Positions 24,211-37,200 of a stretch of DNA of 64,000 nucleotides are shown in pieces. The DNA comes from Diphasiastrum complanatum (Eukaryota > Streptophyta > Lycopodiopsida > Lycopodiales > Lycopodiaceae). Location of the stretch: contig MU832094.1 of NCBI GenBank assembly GCA_029204225.1, forward strand, positions 1 through 64,000. The letters are read 5' to 3'. Position 1 is the stretch's first letter. Each line of letters begins with the position of its first letter. The notes beneath the pieces were generated by a model that was not told the DNA's origin, made no database searches, and worked only from the letters and a program-made list of their open reading frames with translations. Made by a program: the position numbers and the translations under genes.

Positions 24211-25039
24211 TAGTTAACCCTGCTGCTCAATCGAGAAGTTTCTTGAAAACTTCTACATTACTGCACAATACACCAGTTCCATAATGCAAAAAGACACTAA
24301 TATGAAATGAGTCCTTGTCGAAAGAAAGTGAAACCGATATTCCGTCATTTGCTACAATGTCCAACCAAGAGCAACCTCCACAGGGAATTGACAGTTTTTC
24401 TCCCCTTCTACAACCTCAAACCTATTTGTCTTTCCACATGCTGATAAGATTTCCAATGTGCCAATACTCAATAAATCTAGCATTCGGAAATCCAAATAGA
24501 GATTCGGTTTTGAATCTCTTGTTTAGAGAGGTCCTCAGGACATAGTACATCAACCATACCTGCATCTCAAGCTATATCTTACAACATCTGCTATCAATGA
24601 TGGTAGATTTGAGTGTCACCAACCATGTCTTGTTTTGACAAGGGCATATCAGAGTAAGTATCATTAATATACAAAACAAAAGGAATGTTGCAATCGTCAA
24701 GGTACATCATCAATGTTGATGAATGCAAGTTTTGTTCGACAAGTGCCATACAGTTCTCACTCTCTGTAACGTTTGTTTATTTCCTTGTTTCTCTTCAGCT
24801 ATTTTGTGTGATTGATTTTTGCATGAGAAATAGCTACTGCACAAGAGTCTTCCGTAGAGCATCTCAAGAACACATTTTCATGCATCTATCCATCTTCGGA
24901 TTCCCTTGTACAATAGTTTAGAATTTTTGAGAAATATGAGAAATCCATCGGACAACGTTGCACTAGCCAACATAAATTGCAAAGTACGAGACTTTTTGTA
25001 TAGTAATCATGCAGCTCATGGACCAGTGCAAACTTGGTT
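24211..25039. other. Unassigned stretch after Gag; no gene seen
   Basis: The sequence has no pol homology that I can recognise. Open frames are below 80 codons and lack motifs. It may be the remainder of the Gag-bearing element. Confidence 0.4.
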
Positions 25040-25371
25040 ACTTACTGATTGTTGATCCATCCATTTTGCTAATTGAAGCTACATTTATAGTTGTGCTCCA
25101 ATTGCCGAACAACGGAATAGTGCCTCTTGTTTTGACCAGAAAATAAATTGATGAAGCAATACTTTTCAAAGGCAGATGTTTCATGCAAATGATCGATGAT
25201 CGTTGATGCTGCCTTTTGTGAACTGGGGATTGTGATGTAATTGCAACTGCATTCGTGCTTCTTATTGGCATTCTTCGCTTTCAATATCCTGCAATATTGA
25301 ATCTCATGATTAGTGAGTTTGCAATACTTACATAGAAGCATCTGATCATTGTGACACAATACTGAACGCAA
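25040..25371 (-). pseudogene. Copia-like zinc-knuckle fragment
   Basis: The minus strand encodes 100 residues including CKYCKLTNHEIQYC (CX2CX4HX4C) followed by RILKAKNANKK. That is the spacing and following basic run typical of a copia Gag nucleocapsid. No other Gag or pol part is next to it, so it is a small isolated remnant. It could alternatively be an exon of an unknown zinc-knuckle protein. Confidence 0.5.
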
Positions 25372-26529
25372 TAAATTGTATGATCAATTCAGTAAGTAGC
25401 ATGTACAAATCAGAAGAATTGTGAGCACAAAGCAATAACGGATGCAACCGCATACTCCAAACTATCTATGAGTATCTGATTGACTCAGTTTGACACTTTC
25501 GCTAATAAGCATCAAGAGTTTCTAGCAATGCGCTATATTAATCTCCAGGATCATTATGCAAAAAGAGTTGAAGATCTCATTAGAGAGTTAACCTAGAAAG
25601 TAATCAGCTATTTATGCTAGTTTATGAATGTTGTTTAGGCTTATCCTTATCTAGTTAAGCTTCCCGAAAACTAGCTGCAAAAATCTTAGGGAAAGTCGTT
25701 AGCTTCACAACAAGTGAAAACTAGTTTTGTTAACATTTGATAGTTCAAACACCTTCGATTTATTGAATCCAATTGTTAGTTGTTATCGTGTATTTCTGCA
25801 GACTATGTAAAAACATGAGTAAAACTGTAGAACTGGATAGATGAATGAATGTAGATTAACGATCGATTATTTGGATAGTGTTGCATCGATTGTTTGAAAA
25901 AATCCAACAATAATAACATGAAAAAAATGTTTGATTTAACTTGCAACCTAAGCCATGAAACTTTCATTAGTGTTTTTCCCAGTAAAATATGTAAATGGGT
26001 CTCTTGAATTTGATGGAAGTTTCATGGAAATAATGTTCTTCATGTTGCGTCTACCACAAAGCCAAGTTTCAATATTTGATTAGTTCTTAGCTTGGCTAAT
26101 CTTATTCTTAATCATAGATACCTTGGATATCCTTCCATGAATTGTCTTTATTGTTTATAATTGGAGAAAGAGTTGAGATATCAAAGCCTTCTCTCTCTCT
26201 CTCTCTCTCTCTCTCAACTCATTATATTGACACTTTTCTCTCCCTAACCTTATTTGAAAAACCTAATCCTAATTCAAAACCATCACTCTAACTAGGATGC
26301 CATAAATGCTTGTGTGTGTGTAAAATGTGTCATGATTTGTGAAAAATGATTTTTTTGTAGTGTTTTCTCTTTGTAATCTATGATGCTTTGAAAAATATTT
26401 TTTACATGTTAGGGTTTTTCAACCCTAAAAAGTCACATGGGCTCACCATTGATGAGAAATTGTCCTTCCCTCTAGTACAAAGTATACCCTCTGAGTGAGT
26501 GAGTGAGTGAGAGAGAGAGAGAGAGAGAG
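25372..26529. other. Unassigned AT-rich DNA with simple repeats
   Basis: The stretch includes a (CT)n run at about 26,190-26,215 and (GAGT)n/(GA)n at about 26,493-26,529. A short open stretch near 25,500 (HQEFLAMRYINLQDHYAKRV) looks protein-like, but I cannot place it. Confidence 0.4.
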
Positions 26530-27130
26530 TGTTGTAAAGCTGACTCAGGTGCACCCAACGTGCCCTGTAAGACTCTAAGGGGTGACACTCCCTAAGGTCC
26601 CAGAGCAAGTTAGAACGTCAAGGACTGAGCCTCCGACCTGTGGCGAGCCAGTCAAGTAGTCACAAGTCATGAGCTAGCTCTGGAGCTCGAGTCATGGCCT
26701 AGTCAGGAAGCAAGTTGATTCTGCCACCGGAACGGCTCCCGGGACCCATGTCTGGGAGCCAGACTGATTCTGCCAGGCTTGTCAGGCTTAATCAGCAAAA
26801 TAAAAACTAAGTCCCAAAAAGCGTGCTTTATCAGAAAGCACTATGTTTCAGAACAGAGGGGGTGCGCCGAATCACAGCAAAACTATAGGGGGAGTCCGGC
26901 AGACAGAAACTTGGGCAGCTCAACAAGCGCCAGGAATCCAGTCGCCAGGTCTCAGCTCCCTCTACCAGCACGAGCCAGGCACAATGCCCAGCACGTGTTG
27001 GTGGCCCCGAGACCGGTCAGTCTATGTATGAATGTAACCTCTTCCAAATCTAATAAAGTTGATCTTTGGGGATGATTACCATTTCGGTTTCGCCTCCGGG
27101 ACTGGTCCAAGTGGAAGGACCCTTACTACA
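26530..27130 (+). repeat. Probable solo LTR
   Basis: The segment starts TGTTGTAAAGC and ends CTTACTACA, with a polyadenylation-like AATAAA at about 27,051. It is followed 14 bases on by TGGCGCCTAAGGG, which resembles a primer-binding site. Its base composition differs sharply from the AT-rich surroundings. No coding part or second LTR follows, so it would be a solo LTR or a truncated 5' end. No target duplication was confirmed. Confidence 0.45.
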
Positions 27131-27443
27131 ACCTTTTTGTGTCGCTGGCGCCTAAGGGTCCCTGTCATCGACATGGGGCTTGCCGCTATGCCAATTGATC
27201 AGTTTGGCGACCACTATGCCTTGGTTTTCATGTGTGGCTTGTCTTTGCCTTTGGTTACCTTTTGGGGACGGATTCTGAGTTGGCTTTCGGGTTGGTTGGG
27301 ATTCCAGTTTTCTAAAGTCTGAATGGTTAAGCTTGTTACGTTTACGAGTTGGCTTTTACGTAAGTGCATGATGGATGAATGTTAGACTTAAGCGCGTGTT
27401 GGGGAAACCGCTCAAGTCCCAACGCCCTTTGAGACGCCGGCGC

Positions 27444-27480
<37 letters not shown>

Positions 27481-28126
27481 TCACCTTTGTGGCACAACAT
27501 GAGTTAAAACTATGCACCCTTAGATTTTGTTATTAAGATGTAGATTTTGACACATATTCATTATAAATACTTCAAAGAAGCTAAAATCCAAGTGGAGAAT
27601 TGTTGGAATCATATATGGCATTTCCTCTTTGGGTACACGGTGCATGTCGTCCCCCACCTAGCCCCTCCCTGCCTCCCATTTGGTTCAGTGCTTATGCAAA
27701 TATGTGCTCGTGTCTTTCTCCAAACGATGCTTTGTCCAGTAAAATCTCTCAGATCTCTCCCTCTTTCTTGGGCTTCCGCGAAGTGTAACGCGTACCGAGG
27801 AAAAAGAAAAGAAAGGGACGCGTACTTTTACTTCCCAATTATATTCTATACTCTCTCGAGAACTGAACTTCAAACATTTTTACTCCTTAGCTTTATGTAG
27901 CGTTGCGTTTGATCTTATAGCCTCATCGTGTCACTCTCTCTATCTATCTATCTATGTCTGTAAATCCATCCTTGTGCAGCAGCAGCACTAGTCGCAATCA
28001 ATTCGTCTCTTGGCATTCATTCGTTCGTTTTTTGATTGGCTAGGGAAGTGGTTGATGATTAGATTTGTTATCAATCAGGAGGTATGTGAGGCTACAGGAT
28101 CGTGATTCCTGCTCGGATCTCTCGAG
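27131..28126 (+). promoter_or_regulatory. Upstream region and probable 5' UTR of the EHD gene
   Basis: After LTR-like sequence and a (GA)n run (27,449-27,478) the DNA becomes pyrimidine-rich (CTATCTATCTATCTATG near 27,940), typical of a plant 5' UTR. A possible TATA element (TTATATTCTATA near 27,838) lies about 290 bases before the start codon. These are positional inferences only. Confidence 0.35.
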
Positions 28127-28211
28127 ATGGATATACTGGCGATACGATCCAAGAATTACGCTAAGCAGGATGAACATATCTACAAGCGCTGGTTTGATTT
28201 TGCAGATTCTG
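28127..28211 (+). CDS. EHD exon 1
   Basis: The ATG at 28,127 starts [16 protein letters not shown], and the exon ends FDFADS plus the first base of an Asp codon, at the donor G|GTGCGT. The 5' context is pyrimidine-rich without upstream open frames of note. The exon encodes the first helix of the EH domain and position 1 of the EF-hand loop. Confidence 0.85.
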
Positions 28212-31200
28212 GTGCGTTCTTTTCCTTGATTTTCCTTTGCCGCAAAATTTTATTGGGCTTGTTCGTCTAACTGGATTCCTGGATCTCGTTGTACTTTCAA
28301 TGGTGTCATACGTTGCTGGATGGATTGACATTAGGTTAAGAGCAATTGGGAAAAAGTTGCTGTACTATGAGAATGAGGCTGACTATCGCGATCTTGTATC
28401 ATACTTTGCTGGATTGCTTAAGGAAAATATCAGATGTCAACACATGAGATTAATTATTGTTATCACGCATTCTGGAGCGTCATGTGTGATAAGCAAAGAC
28501 CGTTACTGGTCTGTAAGATCAGATTTTAGGTGCGTCACTGGTGAACGCTTCAATTTCATCACCTCAGAATAACGAATTTGCTTGTAAATCGCAGCAGTGC
28601 TGAAGGCCTAATTATTTTGTCGATGCAATATGGCCTGTTTCTACATAAGACTTCTAAGCATATCAGTCGATAAGTATGTCTGAACATCCCAACATCGTAC
28701 TAGTCATTATCGGTGTTCTTTTTCCATGTACATTTTCTCGCAGCAGAAAAGAGTGGCATGGACTTGAAGATGCATGAGATCATGAATGTGGGGATGTACA
28801 GATAAGAATGATTTCCAGCTTTTAAACGTTGCTATAGTAAATAAAAAAGTGACAAGCTGCTGTCTAGACTACTAAAACAGGAGTGTCCATTTGACAGTGA
28901 AGCCAAATAGGAAGCCTGGTGAAAGTTTAGTGCTCTGATTGGGCAATTGATTCAGGAAATCCAATTGTAGAGTGAGTTACTAGTCCTGGATGTTTTATCT
29001 TAGGGCATATTTTTCACTTGGAAGTAGCGATATTTAAAATGTTATAGTCAAATTTTGATTAGACATGCAAAGAGAGCCAAGCTCTTTGTGCATCAGCTTA
29101 GATGACTTACTTGAAGGAGGAGTTGGGCAATCTCATCGTTCGGAGCCTTTGAGTTGTACATTGATTGTTCTTACATAAGAAGTATTTGAGATTGTTTTCT
29201 ATGTTCTCATATAATCACATACTTAGAAGGATAATGCTGAGAGTTTCCACGCAACACAACTTCGTAATACAGGGTAATCTACTCGACTTTGAAGTATACA
29301 AATTTGGAAATTGACCAATTAAACAAGAGCATATGCAACCATTTGTTTAAGTTTTGTAGGCTCCCCTTTAAACAGGTAAAGGCAACCAAGATTGCAAAAG
29401 AGGTAACAGACAAGTTGGAATCGTTCCATGCAATGTTTTTTGATTCATCGATTCGAAATGATTCTAAATCATGATTCATTTTCAAATTGTTGAATCACAA
29501 AAACAATCAGGATAACTTTTTTCAAATCATATCCGTTTCAAATAGAACCTTCACTAATTCAATGCGTAAACCTCTCCCATATTTGATACATTCTAATCTG
29601 CAAATTCTATGAATGTTGTTGAGCTGTTTGTAGTAATTGGTAGTTACTGGATAGTGAGCAAGCAATTACTATTAAGATTAATGTGATGATGATCTACGTA
29701 CCTGTCATGCCCATGACTGGTCTCGGGTAGCGTTGCCACGCCAGGGACCGGTAGACCAACAACCCGTAAGTTAATTGTGACTATAAGGGAATTGGGGCCC
29801 TTATGTGTACATGGTCATAATTAATGGTTGTAGGCCTAAACACATGGTGGTGGAGTTGGTATGGGTCTATCAGTGAGTCATTAGGGAACTGGATGACGTG
29901 GCCCAGATAGGCTGCAAAGGTGTCCAGTGAGGTGTCACAGTGCACTACTAGTGGTGCATGGGCCTTGGAGGGTATAAGTATACCTGCTGGGCTCTCACTA
30001 GTGTATGCTTGATTTTGTGATTGGTAGCTACATGTTGCTGGTGTGACTCCTCTTTCCATGACTCTTATTGATCCATAGCTTGGGGTCTGGATTCGTACGA
30101 TCTAGGTTTGGTTTGGTTGGTTTATCCACCACCCGTTCCCTTGTGTTGTTGCTTTGTATGGTATGCTTAGACTAGAATCCTGTTGTGAGGACTTTATATT
30201 GGTATCAGAGCCAGTCTAAGCAGGATTTACCATTGAAAGTGCTGAGTGGAAATCTCGACGTTTACTCGAGAATCCGACGGAGTAAGCAACAAACGGTGGA
30301 ATTGTGGGATTTTCTTCCCGTTGGAAATATTTTTCGATTTGCAATTGATTGTGTGGTAAGTGCACTACCAGGTTCACAATCGGTTTGTTTTTATGCTTTT
30401 CGAATTGGTTTCTTGGAAGGAATTCCGTGTCAATTCTGTTGTTGCCGATTACTCTGTGGTTAGCATCTTTGTGAAAGCAACAAGTTGCTTTATTGGTTGG
30501 CTGAATTTTTCCCTACAGTCTCTTATTCTTCTTATGAATGGTTACTGTATTTTAAATGCTGTCTGTTGCCTGTTTGGAAGCCGGTTTGGTTTAAATCGGT
30601 GGGAATAGGTTGGAATAGAAGCAAAAATACTCTAACCGGTTGGCTGTTGAGTGTTGGTGTTGTTTGACAGGATTGCAAGGCTGCTTACTGTGAATCACAG
30701 GCTTATGTTTCGTTTTCCAGCAAGCTAACGGTTTGTTTGCAGGATTGTGAGCCTGTAAAGCCATTCCTGAGGATGGTTGGGTTCAGATTAAATGACTATT
30801 TGTGAAAGTAGTTGTTATAGCCTGCAAAACTAGGTTTCTGGAAAATTTTGGCAACATAACGGCTGTTTCCCAAACACAGTGATGCAAACCCTGCAAAATC
30901 TTGTTTTAAAACCGTTGCTTATGCTGGAAACAAGTAAATACAAGTAAAGCTAACTGTAAATCGCTGCAAAGGCATTGGTAATCTGCAAAGAACAGCAGAT
31001 GGGTTGTGTTCTTTGTTTCCTGCAAGTTATAAGTTAAAGAACAGCTGGTAAAACTCAGAAATGTGATGCTTGTAGCTGCTGGAAATCCGCCCTCTGCCTG
31101 CCTGTTAACCTGCATGTTAGAGTTCTGTGAATGAGGCAGCGCGTGCGCGCACGCGCACGCGCACGCGCGCGCGGATTCCTCATCTGCTGCTTGCTGCTTG

Positions 31201-34200
31201 AGCAGGATGAGAAGGCGCGGGTGGGCCGTGAAGGAAGGCCCCAAATGGCCCGATAGTAGGGCCTGAGGAGAGGTGTTTGGAAGGAGGGAAGAGGGGGGGG
31301 GGTAGGTGGCCCCAAACTTAAAAAACTTTTCTTTAGTTAAAACTTTAAGCTATGCATGCAAGGGTAGGTAAGTTGGGGATTGGTGGACATCTTTAACCAA
31401 GGGGAATTTTTTCCTTAAGCAAGGCCCAATTTCAAATTTTGAATTCGTGAAGGGCTGAAATTTTTTTTGCACTTAGTGAATTTCTTGCATGAAAGGTGTT
31501 TTTTCACTTCTAATGAACTGTAAGTTAATTTTTGCAGTTAATTTTTTGAGTTTACAGTTGTTAATGGATTTTTGTTGCATCACCGGTTAATTTCGGTTTT
31601 TTATTGCTCAAGTACCCATTTGCCGATTCATTGGTATAAATTGTTAATGAAAGCGCGTATGGTCTAAAAATTAGTTTTTTGTAGACATTGCTTAATTTAG
31701 CAATTATTACCCGTAATGAATGCGTTAACTGAACGAATTTTTTTTTAATTTTCATTTGGCAAGCAAATGGATACTGATGAAATTTTGGAGGGGGGTGGTA
31801 CCGAGATTCACCCGGCATCACCTGGAAGTGATGGGGGAAATACGGAAATTCAGCCGGCCTCACCCGACAGTGATGACACCCTAGACTCAGAAAAATTATT
31901 GCAAACTTTAGGCAAAGCAGTTTTAGAACTTCATCAGAGCAATAAACAACGGGATAAACAAATGCAAAATCTATTTAATCAACTACAAGCTATTAACTCT
32001 AACAACTTGGGCTACCAGCCGGAAATATTTTCCGGCGATAAAAAATTTAAACTCGCGGAAGTTGTTGAAGACTGGTTAAATCGTTGGACAAGCTATTTTA
32101 GCTTGCACAACGTCCCAGAGGATAAACAAATATCATCGGTTCCATTGTTTTTGGAAGGCAAAGCCTGCGGAATTCCGGAAAGCTTTTGTCACGATAGACG
32201 ATTCCGAGCTGTATATTCGGTTTATCAATTGCAATATGGGCAGCCGAGAACTGGACGGTTCTTGGACTCTTTGGCCAAGGTGCCGCTATTTGATCGTAAG
32301 TTAGCACAGTGGCAATTTATTGCTGGACTGCTAGCTGACTATCAAAATGAATGCAAACGAAATATTCTTAACTCACTAGAAGATGCTATTCGTGTGGCGA
32401 AAGCTTATGATAGTACAGTTGTTGCATCACGGAAAAGCGTGCACGGCCAAACGGCCCTGAAACCCAAGCAAAAAAAATCTAACAAACGTAAGAAGCAGTT
32501 TTTTGACGAACTGGAAGCAGAAGCGTACCAACAGTCAAAGAAGAAGAAGAATAAGTAGAAATTGGTGGTGAAAGACAAAGCACGGTTGGCGGCACTTAAA
32601 CAGAATCTGTGTTTCTTCTGCAATAAACCCGGGCACTTCGGATGCAGGACTATGTTGAGCAGTTGGATTTCCATGTCATGAATCTGGACCGGACTGATGT
32701 AATTTTGGGCTATGAATGGTTTTTTGGCAAATCAGACTCTTTAGAGATAGATTTTAAAAATCATTCTATGGTATTTAAAGATAAGTTTGATCAGATTGTC
32801 TCTATTTCTGGAGAGACCGATGTACTTCCATCGTCGATGATTTCCTCGGCTGAATTAATTGAAAAACTTCATGATTCTGAGTATGAAATCTTTCACTTGC
32901 TTTTGAAATCTCGTATGCATTGTGATGTTGGGGATGTGAATGTGTTTTCACCGAAAATTTCCATTAGGAACAACAGCTTTTGCAAGATTTAAAGCAAGAG
33001 TTTAGTGAAGTTTTTCCGACGCAACTACCTTTTGGACTACCATGTCAGAATTTGTGATACAAATTCTAGATGGAGATACTAGTCCTACTAGCACTCACAC
33101 AAAACCCAAGCATAGAGAGAATTCAGATTTAGTCAATCTCTTTTCTTATTTTTAGTCAGAAGTTAAGGTACCTCTCTTTCAGTTCTGAAGATGACCACTC
33201 CTCAGGGACCTGATCAACCCCCGGAGAGAGGCTTCGACGAACTTGAAACAGAAGCCTTGGCTTACAGGAAAGGGAAGGAACCCATGGAAGTAGAAGAACA
33301 GGAACAGTTCGCCGAAGAACTCGACGAACTGGTTACCAAGGAGCAGTTCCTCCAATTGGTAACAGAAGTGGATGAACTGAAGTTGGCATTAGCCAATTTC
33401 AAGTCCAGTGTGGACGACTCGTTCGCTGAACTCAAAAACTTGATTTTGAGTTCCGCGAAAGGAAGCCTTCCCTCCACTTCTCAGTTATCCCCTTCTCCAC
33501 TTCCATCAGTTTCGGGTGAGACTTTACGATCTCACCCCAGTGTTTTTAAAGATTTAAAGCCTCCTACTTTTAATGGGGACGAGAAGGATAGAAATGCAGA
33601 TATTCTACAAACCTTCCTCAGCAAATGGAAGAACATTCATGCTCTTAAACAGACCCCTGACCATTTGCAAGCAATTGAGGCCAGTCTTTCCTTAGGGCCT
33701 ATGGCCTATAAGTGGTGGTTAAATCTCCAGGAGACTAGGCAGACTCCCCGGTCATGGAAAGCTTTTGAAGAAGCTTTCCTAAGAGAATTTCTAACAGAAA
33801 ATGAACTGGATAGAGCCTGGGAAGCCTGGGAAAGAACAGTAATGGATAAATCCCTCATCCAATATATCTCGCAGTATCGAGAAGCAATTTTAAAGATTAA
33901 AAATATGGATGACTATCAGAAAATCAGGGGATTTGTCCGTGGCCTCAAAGATGAATATAAAGTAGAGGTCCAGAGAAACTCGCCTACTACCCTTGAGCAA
34001 GCTCTCAGATATGCTCAGATCTATGATGATTCAGTGGGTAGGAAGAAGGCGAGACACCAACCACTTTCTGAGCAGCCTTCTCAGAAAGACTTTCAATTTA
34101 AAAAGAAATTTTTAAAAAGAAAGAAAGAAGACAAATTTAAAAGTGAAGCTCCTCAGAAACGCCCTTCACTCATACAACCCTTAAAACCAGATGATTTTGA

Positions 34201-37200
34201 GAAAGCCAAACAAGAACGTTTGTGCTTTGTGTGTATGGGCAAGGGACACACAGTCAGACAGTGTCCCAAGGGGCCTTTCACTAAAAAAGATAAGAAAGAT
34301 AAAAAACAAGTTCATCTTGTTCAGACTGTATGTTTCCCCAGTGACTCGGCAGCTTCCGAGATCAAAGTGTATCATGAAGATCATGAACACTGTTGCCAGC
34401 TGACCTCTGCAATGCTAGCGAGACCCTTCAGCTTTGGGCCGCATGACCTAGTACGTATGCATGGGAAAGTTGGTAACCAGTCAGTAAGAGTCATGGTTGA
34501 TGATGGGGCAACCCATAATTTCATCAACCACACCCTGGTTAAAAAGCTTAAACTACCAGAAGTACCTAGTCAGCATAGGTACATAGTTTCATTAGCTAAG
34601 GGTGAAGATAAAAAAATATGGGAAACTATGGTAAGTAAGTTAAATCTTGGTATTCAGGGGTACCAAGATGAAATAAACTTTCAGATAATGCACCTGGATC
34701 GAACAGACATTGTTCTCGGGAGAGATTGGCTCTACAGTTTAGGACCTTCCCTCCACAGAAACTATCAGGAGAACACCCTCAGCTTTCAGCATAAAGGCCG
34801 AGAGATCCAGTTGCATGGGGAGCATGATGTTCCCAACAGCCCTATGGTCTGCAGTTCAGAGCTCTGTCAGCTAATCGGAGACGAAGACCATCAGGTATTC
34901 TTATGTGACTTTCAGTTTACTCCTGAAGTTTCTATTTCCAGTTCTATTCAGCAGAAAATCAGTAAATTAGAAACTTTATTGTCTAAATTTAAAGATGTTT
35001 TTCCTGAAGATCTGCCACATGGTTTACCACCTAGCAGAGAGGTAGATCATGTAATAAACCTAGTACCAGGTACAACACCTGTTTCTAAACCTCCGTATCG
35101 GGTCAGCCGAACAGAGGATGAAGAAATAACTAGGCAGTTAACAGACTATCTTGGGAAAGGCCAAATTCAGACCAGTAGTTCACCATGGGCCTCACCAGTC
35201 CTATTGGTGAAAAAGAAAGAGGGGTCTATGCGTCTTTGCGTAGATTACAGAGCCCTCAATAAAGTCACAATTAAGAATAAATACCCTATGCCTCGGGCAG
35301 ACGAGTTGTTTGATCAACTCGACGGGGCTAAGTTTTTCAGCAAAATAGACCTCAGATCGGGATATCATCAAGTCCGTATAAAATCGGAAGATGTCTCGAA
35401 AACAGCTTTTAGGACTCGTCACGGTCATTATGAGTTTAAGGTGATGCCATTTGGGCTCACAAATGCTCCAACTACCTTTATGACCTTGATGAACAGTGTC
35501 CTCAGACCATACTTGGGTAAGTTTGTAGTCGTATTTTTAGATGACATCCTCCATTACAGCAAAACGAGGAAGGAGCATCTAAAACACCTCAGAAAGGTGT
35601 TTCGACTGCTCAGAAAGCATAAGCTTTATGCTAAACAATCCAAGTGTGAATTCTTCGTTGAAGAAGTAGCATATTTGGGTCACATTATCTCTTCAGATGG
35701 GATTAAGATGGACCCAAATAAGGTTAAAGCCATACTCAGTTGGCTGAGACCTCAGAATATTTTGGAACTTCAGATCTTTCTTGGTCTGGCGGGATATTAC
35801 AGACGATTTGTCAAGGAATATGCTCAGATAGCAGTTCCTATGACAAATCTTCTTAAGGGGAAGGGAAAGGAGTTCATTTGGGAGTCCGCACAACAGGAGA
35901 GCTTTGATGCTCTCAAAACAGCCTTAGCTACAGCACCAGTTTTAAAGGTCGTCGACCCCAATCAGCCTTTTGTGGTCGAAACAGATGCTAGCGACTTTGC
36001 AGTAGGTGCTGTGCTAACTCAGAGTGGACGACCAGTTGCGTTCGAGAGTAAAAAACTCGAGCCAGCTCAGACTAGGTACAGTGCCTATGAAAAGGAACTC
36101 TTTTCTATAGTCCATGCCCTTAAGACTTGGAGGTATTATTTGTATGGTGCCAACTTTGAGGTCCTGACAGACCATGAGAGTCTCAGATACCTTTGCAATC
36201 AACCTGAGCTTAGAGGTCGGAAAGCTCGTTGGGCAGAGTTGATGCAAGAGTTTGACATGTCTATCAGATATAGGCGTGGAAAATTCAATACAGTAGCAGA
36301 TGCCCTTAGCAGAGTGCCTATGATAAACGAACTGAGTTTTACTCAGATTTGTAATGAGTTACTCGAGTTCTTGAGAGGGAAATGCCAGCATGATGCATTC
36401 TTCTCTATTATCTGGAACTCAGTCCAGAACAGACAGTTACAGACTCCAGAACCAGTTTCCGGGGCTGGTGCCAGTTCATCCAAGAATACGGCAGCTTCCG
36501 TTGAGGATGATGATGAGTCCGAGTATACGTCGTCAGATGACGTTGAGGATTCTGAGCCTGTATTACCCAAGCAAACCCCAGTGGTTGAGGGTCAGTTGAC
36601 TCAAGGATTCAAATGGAAACAGTATTCCATTCAGGATGAGTACTTGCTCTATAGAGATAGAGTATGTGTCCCCAATTCAGAGGATTATAGGCAGCAGGTC
36701 TTATATGAATGTCATGACAATCCTAGTGCGGGACACCCAGGCATACAGAAGACCTATGAGCTTCTTCGTAGGCAATTTTTCTGGCCCAGTATGAAAAAGG
36801 ACGTCCACCAGTATGTAAGCAGTTGCCAGAAATGTCAAGTAAATAAAGCAGAGCGTTTAAAGGCAGGAGGGTTGTTGCATCCCTTAGAAATACCAGCTGG
36901 TAAATGGGAGAGTATCTCCATGGATTTTATAGTAGGCCTGCCTAAAACCCAAAAGGGTAATGACGCTATATGGGTCACAGTTGACCGTCTGACCAAAATG
37001 GCTCATTTTATTCCGACCAAAACAACCGTTAGAGCTCTAGAGTTAGCGAGGTTGTTTGTAGACGGGCTATTTAAATTGTACGGTCTACCTTCCGGCATAG
37101 TCAGCGACCGGGACAGTAAGTTTACTGGAAATTTTTGGAGGGCAGTATTCCATCATCTCCATACGAAACTTAATATGAGTACCACCGACCATCCACAGAC

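Noticed and set aside
28237-28572. 111-codon plus-strand frame after EHD exon 1
   Set aside because: It lies inside intron 1 after a good donor and has no family motifs.
29700-30250. A tRNA gene suggested by TGGTATCAGAGCC
   Set aside because: The motif is a primer-binding site next to an LTR end; no tRNA cloverleaf or A/B boxes follow.
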